Source of the DNA: Prevotella sp. UBA5387 | GTDB taxonomy: Bacteria; Bacteroidota; Bacteroidia; Bacteroidales; Bacteroidaceae | DNA: 36,559 nt | Direction of reading: 5' to 3' | Assembly: GCA_002407775.1 (NCBI GenBank) | Contig: DHOP01000076.1 | Span: 7,402-43,960, forward strand | Shown here: in pieces, positions 16,331 to 23,115 of the stretch | How positions within the stretch are numbered: position 1 is the stretch's first letter | Layout: each line of letters opens with the position of its first letter | Made by a program: the position numbers and the translations under genes | The notes under the pieces: generated by a model | Told to the model about the DNA's origin: nothing | Seen by the model: only the letters and a program-made list of their open reading frames with translations | The model's database searches: none

Positions 16331-18007
16331 GTGGAAGTATTCTCCCATTGTCTTAATCCTCAAAAGATTTTCAATCGTTACACTCGTCACTGGGAGATTG
16401 TTCCTTGTGGCGAGTGCTATGCCTGCAAAAATAAGTCAGCTTCTGTGATCACTAAGCGTGTTGAAAAGGAAATACGCTCACATAAGTTCTCGTACATGTT
16501 TACTCTTACCTATAGTAATGAGTTTATTCCGCGTATGGAGTTATTACAAGATAAAAAAGGTACTTATCAGATTCGTCCAACAGGCCGTCTGGCTGATTTT
16601 TATAAGTCTACTCCTCTATTCTATTCTGACGATGATAAATTCCGTCATAAGTCAGATAAGATCAAGGTTGAGTCTTTAGATAATTCTTTTATCCCACACA
16701 TTGAGCAAGATGATGTTATCGGAGAATTTGGTGTTTGTAGTAAACGTGATATACAATTATTTTTTAAACGTCTAAGAAAACGCATTCATGAAATCGAAAA
16801 AAATACGGGTGAAAGTATGCCCATTAGATACTTTATTGCCTCGGAGTATGGACCCCGAACACTTCGTCCGCATTACCATGGTATCCTCTTCTTTGATTCG
16901 GAAAAGCTCACCCATTTTATACAAGGTACAATCGTTAAGTCTTGGGGCCTTTCCCAACGACTCCCAGGTAAAGCTAACAAAAGTCGTTTTAGGCCGTTTG
17001 CAGATATTAACCGTACCATCGGCTACATCAAACCCTGTGACCCAAATACAGCCTACTATGTTGCGGACTATGTATCTAGCAACGATAATTTACCTACGGT
17101 CTTACAACACCCTCTCACACGTCCGTTCCGTCTTGGCTCTCAAAGCCCGCTTATCGGCTCTTTCAAAGATTTACGACAAGAAATGCTCCAAGATGTCGCT
17201 GGAGGAGTTGCAACACATGTTATTGAGCGAATTGACAAAACAGCACAATGCGTTGAGTATGTTGATATTCCTTATTCCAAAGGTGACATATCTTCCGTAT
17301 TCCTCAAATGTAAAGAATTTTACGCTCTTTCTTCTGCTACAAAATCAGCTATATATTCGTTCGCTTATGACCGATATGACGAATGGTTAGAATGGATCAC
17401 TCCTATTGCTATGGGTTCTGGTAATTCCTCTCCAAACTGCTTTCTTCGTACAAATCGTGATTATTCATTACGTTGTTACTGTAAAAAGTTCTACTCCCAT
17501 TTGTATTATTATTTACATTTTGATGATGATTCTTTCTGGTATGCTTCTAATCGTGCTAATAACATGATACGAAAATATGATATATTTAGTTCTCTAGGTT
17601 TTGCTTCACCTGTTGATGGATATTTATATATGTTCCATCGTGCTTATTCTATTCTCGAAAATTATAAATTAAAACATTTTCATCAAAACCTTCAGCAATG
17701 GATTGATTATGTTGGTAATGATAGCATCGTGGCTGCCTATCCTTTTCTAATTGAGAATCTTCCAGCCTCTTATGATGAGTTTAGGCTTTCAGATGATAGT
17801 TATCACAATTTGGTCAAGTCTTATCATTTAGAAAAGAAGTTATATAAAGGTGGTCTTCTTGATTATGATTATTTGCGTTCTGTTTCAGAGTCTGAATATC
17901 AGAATTATAAGTGTTATCAAGTTGATCAAAAGCGTCGCTATTTTGATCGTTCTAAACAAAAGAAAGCTAACAATTCCATTTATATGGGTGTTAGAAAGAT
18001 AGATTAA
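16331..18007 (+). CDS. Microviridae replication initiator, HUH endonuclease (VP4)
   Basis: 558 aa from a GTG start immediately after the previous TAA. The N-terminal PCGECYAC motif (25-32) is the Cys pattern typical of microvirus Rep. Motif I is FTLTYSNE (57-64). Motif II, the HUH metal site, is PHYHGILFF with H181 and H183. The catalytic-tyrosine region is AYYVADYVSS (Y242, Y243, Y247), giving paired tyrosines spaced by four as in superfamily-I initiators. Rep nicks the origin of the double-stranded form and drives rolling-circle replication. The nuclease core ends near residue 260; the remaining 300 residues have no motif I recognise. The Rep is longer than gokushovirus VP4 but in keeping with Alpavirinae. 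Confidence 0.95.
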   Translation: MEVFSHCLNPQKIFNRYTRHWEIVPCGECYACKNKSASVITKRVEKEIRSHKFSYMFTLTYSNEFIPRMELLQDKKGTYQIRPTGRLADFYKSTPLFYSDDDKFRHKSDKIKVESLDNSFIPHIEQDDVIGEFGVCSKRDIQLFFKRLRKRIHEIEKNTGESMPIRYFIASEYGPRTLRPHYHGILFFDSEKLTHFIQGTIVKSWGLSQRLPGKANKSRFRPFADINRTIGYIKPCDPNTAYYVADYVSSNDNLPTVLQHPLTRPFRLGSQSPLIGSFKDLRQEMLQDVAGGVATHVIERIDKTAQCVEYVDIPYSKGDISSVFLKCKEFYALSSATKSAIYSFAYDRYDEWLEWITPIAMGSGNSSPNCFLRTNRDYSLRCYCKKFYSHLYYYLHFDDDSFWYASNRANNMIRKYDIFSSLGFASPVDGYLYMFHRAYSILENYKLKHFHQNLQQWIDYVGNDSIVAAYPFLIENLPASYDEFRLSDDSYHNLVKSYHLEKKLYKGGLLDYDYLRSVSESEYQNYKCYQVDQKRRYFDRSKQKKANNSIYMGVRKID

Positions 18008-18025
18008 TTATTTATATTTTAAATT

Positions 18026-19732
18026 ATGGTATCAAAAGTTCCTAAAATTAAAGCAAGCACCCCTAATCGGGTTCGCAATGCGTTTGACCTGTCTCAGCGT
18101 CATTTATTTACAGCGCATGCTGGTATGTTGTTACCTGTTTTGTCTCTTGATCTTCTTCCACATGATCACATTGAGATAAATGCAAGTGATTTTATGCGCA
18201 CTATGCCTATTAATAGTAGTGCTTTTCTCTCTTTGCGTTCAGTGTATGAATTCTTTTTCGTTCCTTATCATCAGCTTTATCCGCAATTTGATCAGTTCAT
18301 TACTGGGATGTCAGATTATCATTCTAAAGTTGTTAATGATATTTATGGTGGTGTACCCCCAACAATGTTGCCCTCTGTCAATCTTGGTGCAGCGGATGGT
18401 TTATTTGCTAAGATAGATGCTGCTACAGGTACTGATATTTTTGGTTACCCTGTGAAGGCATTTAAGCAACGCTTATGCGATCTGTTTGGTTTTGGCCGTT
18501 CTTGTCGCTCAGATGGTACGCTTTATACTAACATTGGTTCGAAAGTTAATTCTATTACTTCTGGTGCTAATACAGTTAATTTATTTCGTCCTGCTGCCTA
18601 TCAAAAGATCTATCAAGACTATTATCGCAATACTACGTATGAGACATTTGACGTTAAAACCTTTTCATTAGATCCATATTCAGGTCTTGTTAGCGCAACT
18701 ACTGTTTCAGACAATTTCTTTATACCTCGCTATCGTAATGCACAACAGGATTATTTGAGTAATGTTCGTCCGTCTGCGCTGTTTTCAATGCCCACTGGTT
18801 TGTCTACCAATCCTATGTTAAATCTTGGCACCCGTAATGGACAGGCTCCGCTTGTTGATTCATTATTTGCTACAGGTAATTCTGTTGGCCTTGACATCAA
18901 AGGTAATCATGACTCTTTCTCTAACACTTCTCTTTATGATACACAAAGCGTTAATGTGTCTTCCCTTCGGTCTGCCTTTGCAGTTGATAAGTTGTTGCGG
19001 GTTACCATGCAAGCTGGTAAGACTTTTCAGGATCAAATGCGGGCACATTATGGAGTAGAGATACCTGAGTCTCGTGATGGTAAAGTTAACTATCTTGGTG
19101 GTTTCGACTCTAATGTACAACTATCTGATGTTGTCCAGACTTCTGGCACTACTTCGTCAACAGATCCTCTTACTGCTGGTTATCTTGGTAAGATTAATGT
19201 CAAAGGAACTGCCTCTGGTCATGGTAAGATAGTTTTTGATGCGCCTGAACATGGTGTATTGATGTGTATTTATTCTCTTGTTCCTATGGCTGCTTATGAT
19301 TCTACCCGTCTTGATCCTATGGTAATTAAAACAGGTCGTTTTGATTTCTTTACTCCTGAGTTCGAAAATTTAGGCCTACAGCCTTTAGTTGCTAAGACTG
19401 TCACTGGATTTGCAGATAGCTATGCTGCTGGCAATCAGGTTATCGGATGGCAACCTCGTTATTCTGAGTACAAAACAGCTCTTGATATTAACCATGGTCA
19501 GTTTGGTTTTTCTGATACACTCAGTTATTATACAACTTCACGTATTCGACAAGCCACTTATTTCCCTGGTTCTATTGGTATTGCACATTTCAAAGTTAAT
19601 CCCTCTTGGCTTGATAGTGTCTTTGCTGTCTCTTACAATGGTTATGAAACAAATGACTGTATGTATGGCGGTGTCAACTTCAACATTGTGAAAGTCTCTG
19701 ACATGTCTGAATCTGGTCAGCCTAAAATCTAA
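18026..19732 (+). CDS. Microviridae major capsid protein (VP1/F)
   Basis: 568 aa. The N-terminus SQRHLFTAHAGMLLPVLSLD then LLPHDHIEI is the signature start of microvirus capsid proteins, and SVYEFFFVPYHQLYPQFDQF (about 71-90) is the next conserved block. The C-terminal part has the usual ARYSEY-like QPRYSEYKTALDINHGQF. The protein forms the T=1 shell with a jelly-roll fold; long inserts between strands, as seen at about 150-330, are usual for Alpavirinae and may form surface protrusions. It starts 18 bp after rep, with an AT-only leader and no Shine-Dalgarno sequence. Confidence 0.95.
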   Translation: MVSKVPKIKASTPNRVRNAFDLSQRHLFTAHAGMLLPVLSLDLLPHDHIEINASDFMRTMPINSSAFLSLRSVYEFFFVPYHQLYPQFDQFITGMSDYHSKVVNDIYGGVPPTMLPSVNLGAADGLFAKIDAATGTDIFGYPVKAFKQRLCDLFGFGRSCRSDGTLYTNIGSKVNSITSGANTVNLFRPAAYQKIYQDYYRNTTYETFDVKTFSLDPYSGLVSATTVSDNFFIPRYRNAQQDYLSNVRPSALFSMPTGLSTNPMLNLGTRNGQAPLVDSLFATGNSVGLDIKGNHDSFSNTSLYDTQSVNVSSLRSAFAVDKLLRVTMQAGKTFQDQMRAHYGVEIPESRDGKVNYLGGFDSNVQLSDVVQTSGTTSSTDPLTAGYLGKINVKGTASGHGKIVFDAPEHGVLMCIYSLVPMAAYDSTRLDPMVIKTGRFDFFTPEFENLGLQPLVAKTVTGFADSYAAGNQVIGWQPRYSEYKTALDINHGQFGFSDTLSYYTTSRIRQATYFPGSIGIAHFKVNPSWLDSVFAVSYNGYETNDCMYGGVNFNIVKVSDMSESGQPKI

Positions 19733-19743
19733 ATATTTATATT

Positions 19744-20157
19744 ATGAATCTTAAATTGTTATTCCCATTTGCTAGTGATGAAACACTTGCTATACTGCAA
19801 GAAGATCACCATTTTGTTAAGAATGATTACAACATCTGTAAAGCTCCTACTGAAGAATGTGATGTAATTTGTCCTGTTGATGAGATTACAGGCCACCGAT
19901 TGAGTCGTATTACTCAGGTTATGAATCCTAATATTTCACCTCTTGAAAAAGAACGGCTCTTATCTACTCTGCAACGTATGTCACAGCCTACACGTTCTCG
20001 CCTTAATGATGAAGATCTGATCGCCCTTACTCCATCTAGGTATAATTCCTCTTTGGTTGACCAAGAAAAGTTCGCATCTTATCTTCGTGATGAGTTAGAT
20101 CTCTCCGGTGCTCTTGACGATACGTCATCTGAACCTACAGCTGAACCTAATACTTAA
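19744..20157 (+). CDS. Putative phage internal scaffolding protein (VP3-like)
   Basis: 137 aa, acidic at the C-terminus, without membrane segments or a signal peptide. No clear sequence family. Size, predicted helical charged character (EKERLLSTLQRMSQ, DQEKFASYLRDELD) and the position between the capsid and pilot genes fit the scaffolding role filled by VP3/B in other microviruses. C33, C41 and C44 occur in CKAPTEECDVICP. It starts 11 bp after the capsid stop, is followed by a strong hairpin, and then the pilot gene. Function is assigned from synteny only. Confidence 0.6.
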   Translation: MNLKLLFPFASDETLAILQEDHHFVKNDYNICKAPTEECDVICPVDEITGHRLSRITQVMNPNISPLEKERLLSTLQRMSQPTRSRLNDEDLIALTPSRYNSSLVDQEKFASYLRDELDLSGALDDTSSEPTAEPNT

Positions 20158-20160
20158 TCT

Positions 20161-20184
20161 ATGCCCCTACTTCGGTAGGGGTAT
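20161..20184 (+). other. C(UUCG)G intergenic hairpin
   Basis: CCCCTAC (20164-20170), TTCG, GTAGGGG (20175-20181): a perfect 7-bp stem closed as the extra-stable C(UUCG)G tetraloop, extendable by three weaker pairs. No T tract follows, so it is not a standard terminator. It lies between the putative scaffold and pilot genes and may set mRNA processing, stability or partial termination. Confidence 0.8.
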
Positions 20185-20198
20185 TTAAATATTATATT

Positions 20199-21359
20199 AT
20201 GTCTATAACTAATTTTCTAAAAAAGTTAGATCCTACAGGAGTAGTTGGTGCTGGAGCTGATCTTCTCGGTGGTACAATTGGCAGTCTTGCGCAAGCTCAC
20301 GAAAATACTCTTAATAGGAAATTCCAGCGTGAGATGCTTCAACGGCAACAAGATTTCGCTGACAAAACCAATCAACAACAAATGGATTTCCAGCGTGAAG
20401 TCAACCAAGCTAATTTCGATTGGAATGATGAAGGAAACCGTAAGCAGCGTCTTATAGATGCTGGCTATAATCCTTATCTTTATGATAATAAAACTCTTGG
20501 CAGTGCATCTGGCACCAATCTCAGTACTGGTTCCTCTTCTTTACCGTCTAATCAAATTTCTAGTGGTGGCCCTCTATCAGCTTCTATTGGTCAGGCTATG
20601 TCCTCGTATCAGGGTGCCATGATGGCGGATCAGCAACGTAAAGGACAAGAGATTGCTAATAAACAAGCTCAGGTTCAACTTGATGCCCTTAATTACCAAA
20701 TTGGTGGTAAAACAGGCCTCCAATGGGATACTTATAATAAGTCGGTTGAGTCTAAACGTTTATTGTCTGAGGCTAATATTGCCGCAATTGACGAATCATT
20801 CAAGGAACTTGAACAAAAGTTCGCTTTAGCTTCTGCTGTTGATGAGAATGGTCAACCCATTGTTGATGAAAATGGCGATGCCGTTAATAATTATGATGCC
20901 AAGCAACAAAGTATTGTTAAGCAGGCTCTTCTTGAGGTTTCTAAAGGTCTTAAGGAAATGGCAGTTATGGACTCAGAAATTTCTCTAAACTCCGCTCACA
21001 AATTACTTTCTGAGTCTAACATTAAACTCAATGCTAAACAAATGGAAGTATTTGATGCCACTATTGTTGAGCTATCCTCACGTACAGATACAAATCGCGC
21101 GCAGGCTGGTCTTTATCGTGCTGAAACATCTACTGAAAATGGTTTACGTCCTTATCGTGTCTCTCGTGAAAGTCATGAAGCTAATAAGAGTAAAGCTGGT
21201 GCAGCTCTTACTTGGAATCAAGCGAACGCTCAAGAATTTGAGAATGAATTTACTCAGCCTATGGTTGATTGGGTACGTACTCCTCAAGGTTATTGGACGC
21301 AACGTGAAATCGGTGCTGCTGGTCGTTTAGTTAAACACGTTTCACCTCTTGTTAAATAA
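20199..21359 (+). CDS. Microviridae DNA pilot protein (VP2/H)
   Basis: 386 aa. The Gly/Ala-rich membrane-active N-terminus VVGAGADLLGGTIGSLAQ (15-32) is followed by a long helical, Gln-rich region (about 35-75). The family motif NRKQRLIDAGYNPYLYDN comes at about 80-97, equivalent to the RLxxAGxNPxL block of other VP2 proteins. The rest is mostly coiled or helical with Gln, Ala and Asn. In phiX174 the H protein assembles into a tube that carries DNA across the envelope; the same is expected here. Last large gene of the phage block; a terminator begins 25 bp downstream. Confidence 0.93.
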   Translation: MSITNFLKKLDPTGVVGAGADLLGGTIGSLAQAHENTLNRKFQREMLQRQQDFADKTNQQQMDFQREVNQANFDWNDEGNRKQRLIDAGYNPYLYDNKTLGSASGTNLSTGSSSLPSNQISSGGPLSASIGQAMSSYQGAMMADQQRKGQEIANKQAQVQLDALNYQIGGKTGLQWDTYNKSVESKRLLSEANIAAIDESFKELEQKFALASAVDENGQPIVDENGDAVNNYDAKQQSIVKQALLEVSKGLKEMAVMDSEISLNSAHKLLSESNIKLNAKQMEVFDATIVELSSRTDTNRAQAGLYRAETSTENGLRPYRVSRESHEANKSKAGAALTWNQANAQEFENEFTQPMVDWVRTPQGYWTQREIGAAGRLVKHVSPLVK

Positions 21360-21383
21360 TTTCTGTGTAGGTTTTTATTAATT

Positions 21384-21412
21384 AGGTCATCCTATTTTGG
21401 ATGGCCTTTTTT
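21384..21412 (+). terminator. Terminator of the phage structural-gene transcript
   Basis: AGGTCATCC (21384-21392) pairs with GGATGGCCT (21399-21407) with one wobble, 6-nt loop, followed by TTTTTT. Confidence 0.88.
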
Positions 21413-21437
21413 GACGTGAGGAAAAAAAGTAAAATAT

Positions 21438-21700
21438 TCGCGATAGCACAAAATTTTATCGGCGCATGCGGTTCGCTTGCCGAATAGCGAAATTTATGAG
21501 CGTCCCATTAAAAACAAAAAACTAAAAAATATCTATCTTTTGGAACATAACAGTAAAACACCCCCCATTCAGAGTGTGTGTTTATGATACAAAACAATAA
21601 TATTTATCTTATTTATGCTATCTTCACTTTGCCGTAAGGCTGAACGCCTCCGACGTTCATACTTCTCTTGTTTCTCTTTTGTAAAAGTGACACATCACTT
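21438..21700. other. Stem-loop cluster, candidate phage origin region
   Basis: Four short inverted repeats. CGATA/TATCG (21441-21445 with 21457-21461) and TCGGC/GCCGA (21459-21463 with 21479-21483) are mutually exclusive. Then come the side-by-side hairpins GCC-GTAA-GGC (21631-21640) and TGAACG/CGTTCA (21641-21646 with 21654-21659). Last is AAGTGA-CACA-TCACTT (21685-21700). GC content here is higher than in the surrounding DNA. Role as origin or packaging signal is inference. Confidence 0.45.
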
Positions 21701-21748
21701 ATCCATTAATTTATGTTAACAAATGAATCTTGTTTACATTTTATTTAT

Positions 21749-21756
21749 TATATTTG
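21749..21756 (+). promoter_or_regulatory. -7 box before the 37-aa phage peptide
   Basis: TATATTTG, an exact TAnnTTTG match, 18 bp before an ATG. A TTG lies 16 bp upstream (21730-21732), a little close for a -33 box. In the circular phage form it would read toward the first phage gene. Confidence 0.5.
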
Positions 21757-21774
21757 CATTATTAAATTACTCTT

Positions 21775-21888
21775 ATGGATTTTATCATTGATATCATACC
21801 TATTATCTTATTTCTAGCTATTCTTTATGGCTATTATATACTATTTGTTTTTCTAATTGATTTTATTAAGCGTATACTTAATTCTTGA
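21775..21888 (+). CDS. Candidate 37-aa single-span membrane peptide
   Basis: ATG at 21775, stop TGA at 21886-21888. The peptide starts MDFIIDIIPIILFLAILYG and ends FIKRILNS, nearly all hydrophobic with a basic end. It is placed 18 bp after a TAnnTTTG box. Its leader (box, then TTAAATTACTC and TTATG) is similar to the leader of the first phage gene (TATATTTA, then TTTAATTACTC and ATTATG), which suggests it belongs to the phage. It could be a lysis peptide, a holin-like partner of the M15 peptidase, or a small toxin. It has no recognisable family and may be non-coding. Confidence 0.45.
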   Translation: MDFIIDIIPIILFLAILYGYYILFVFLIDFIKRILNS

Positions 21889-22244
21889 TATTACCATAGT
21901 GCCCATTATATAAAAAATATTTGTTTGGAAAATAAAGGAATTACAATCCATTATCACTTCATATTTTGGAAGAATTTATTCATGAATATAATTATTTATT
22001 TGTACTGAAATTCTGCAAATACATTTTAAAGAATCAAGTTAGTAGTGAGAATGTGAATTCCTATTAATCATAGGCATAAACAACTTCTAAGATGAATGAT
22101 TTATAGGATATAATCTGCTGTAATTATATTGATTCAATGAAATTATATAGATCTTTATAAATTACGTTATATTGAAGATCAATGATTGTTTCCTTACTCT
22201 ATTTAGCGATTTAATAATATTGATTTGATGCTTTATTATATATG

Positions 22245-22275
22245 TTATAAAACATTGATAATATGCGTTTTATAA
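22245..22275. repeat. 9-bp perfect inverted repeat
   Basis: TTATAAAAC (22245-22253) and GTTTTATAA (22267-22275) with a 13-nt spacer that includes ATATGC. All AT-rich; no T-tract beyond the arm, so not a clear terminator. It could be a protein-binding site or a decayed recombination site. Confidence 0.45.
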
Positions 22276-22373
22276 TAACGACATGTCATGAATGAATTTG
22301 TAAATTATCGTTACTTCATGAAAGTGACGGTAATCAGTTAACTCTTACAGTTCATTGTTAAAATAAACGTTCA

Positions 22374-22401
22374 CTTTATTTTAAAAAAGATTATGTATTG
22401 G
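22374..22401 (-). other. Weak dif-like site, candidate attR
   Basis: On the minus strand: arm CCAATACATAA, centre TCTTTT, arm TTAAAATAAAG. It shares the continuous octamer CATAATCT (plus strand AGATTATG, 22388-22395) with the left site at 15525-15532, exactly across the XerC arm/centre junction. The distal arm matches the left XerD arm at 8 of 11 positions. It abuts the tdk -33 box. Confidence 0.35.
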
Positions 22402-22433
22402 TATTGAGCAATCCTTAACTTTTATTATCTTTG
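22402..22433 (+). promoter_or_regulatory. Promoter of tdk, apparently giving a leaderless transcript
   Basis: TATTG (22402-22406), 19-bp spacer, TATCTTTG (22426-22433). Only 4 bp separate the -7 box from the ATG at 22438, so transcription should begin at or next to the start codon. Confidence 0.7.
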
Positions 22434-22437
22434 CATT

Positions 22438-23061
22438 ATGATGATAGATAATATAGCAGGTGAAGGTCGACGAACCGGAAGAATTGAGGTGATATGTGGA
22501 TCGATGTTTTCGGGCAAAACCGAAGAATTGATTCGTCGTATGAAGCGTGCGAAGTTTGCTAAACAAAATGTTGAGATTTTTAAACCTGCCATGGACACAC
22601 GATATTCAAATGTGGATGTGGTTAGTCATGATCATAATATTATTAATTCTACACCAGTTAGAAATTCCGAAGAAATCCTTTCGTTGTGTGCTGGGCATGA
22701 TGTTGTGGGAATTGACGAGGCTCAGTTCCTTGATAATAGCTTGATAGAAGTGTGCAATGAAATGGCTTATCGTGGCATAAGAGTCATTGTTGCGGGATTG
22801 GACATGGATTTCCGAGGTGTGCCCTTTGGCCCTATTCCTTCTCTTTGCGCTGTAGCTGATGAGGTGACAAAGGTACATGCCATTTGTGTAAAATGCGGAG
22901 CTTTGGCTTATGCTAGCCATCGTTTGGTGAAAAATGACGCACAGGTCATGTTGGGTGAGAAAATGGAATATGAGCCACTTTGCCGTGATTGTTTTCAAAA
23001 AGCTATGGAAGAAAATCACCTCAATGCCATGTCTGGAAATCTTTTCGATGGTGTGAACTGA
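22438..23061 (+). CDS. tdk: Thymidine kinase
   Basis: 207 aa. The Walker A loop is GSMFSGKT (21-28) and the Walker B-like segment GIDEAQF has D93 and E94. The zinc-binding lobe has C150/C153 and C182/C185, and the lasso/thymidine region follows LDMDFRG. This is a type II (TK1-like) enzyme that phosphorylates thymidine in the salvage pathway. The first ten residues match only loosely between homologues. Since the promoter sits directly in front, translation probably starts at ATG 22438 or the adjacent ATG 22441. The prophage insertion lies immediately upstream of its promoter, which seems intact. A PerM-family gene follows after 54 bp. Confidence 0.95.
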   Translation: MMIDNIAGEGRRTGRIEVICGSMFSGKTEELIRRMKRAKFAKQNVEIFKPAMDTRYSNVDVVSHDHNIINSTPVRNSEEILSLCAGHDVVGIDEAQFLDNSLIEVCNEMAYRGIRVIVAGLDMDFRGVPFGPIPSLCAVADEVTKVHAICVKCGALAYASHRLVKNDAQVMLGEKMEYEPLCRDCFQKAMEENHLNAMSGNLFDGVN

Positions 23062-23115
23062 TTTATCATTATACTTTCAATAAATATTGTTTCACTAATT
23101 CATTGTCTCTATTTA

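Larger units (their letters stand above)
15511..22401 (+). mobile_element. Integrated Microviridae prophage (Alpavirinae/BMV-like)
   Basis: The element carries the hallmark genes of single-stranded-DNA microviruses in one rightward block: HUH replication initiator, major capsid protein, putative scaffold and DNA pilot protein, plus a peptidase. Codon usage in this block is conspicuously T-ending compared with flanking genes. The left edge is well placed: the host aminotransferase promoter ends at 15454, a dif-like 28-mer is at 15511-15538, and the first phage gene starts at 15567. The right edge is uncertain. Phage content is firm to the terminator at 21412 and likely to 21888. The best partner att site is at 22374-22401, just before the tdk promoter, giving about 6.9 kb. 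No integrase, recombinase or transposase is encoded, so host XerC/XerD is the likely integration route, as proposed for other temperate microviruses. Confidence 0.9.
21413..22401. other. Gene-poor, AT-rich right end of the prophage / intergenic DNA
   Basis: About 1 kb with no sizeable gene. From left to right it holds a stem-loop cluster, a -7 box with a 37-aa frame (21749-21888), then about 500 bp of very AT-rich sequence with an inverted repeat (22245-22275) and the candidate right att site. The single-stranded phage's origin and packaging signals are expected in such a region, but I cannot place the nick site. Confidence 0.5.

Noticed and set aside
16058..16390. 110-codon minus-strand frame across the phage 57-aa gene
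   Set aside because: Antisense to three phage genes that have clear features, no signal or motif of its own.
21466..21522. Short frame starting ATGCGGTTCGC in the stem-loop region
   Set aside because: Only 19 codons, no start context, overlaps the hairpin cluster, no hydrophobic or family character.
22150..22180. dif-like architecture (ATAA, 6 bp, TTAT) with GATCTT/AAGATC ends as right att site
   Set aside because: Its centre ATTACG shares nothing with the left site's centre TGCAGA, and the arms do not share continuous sequence with it, so it is a poorer partner than 22374-22401.
22430..22446. TGCATTATGAT shared with the left dif-like site
   Set aside because: The match is on the opposite strand relative to the left site, which simple integration cannot produce. 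It is also explained by the tdk promoter and start codons.
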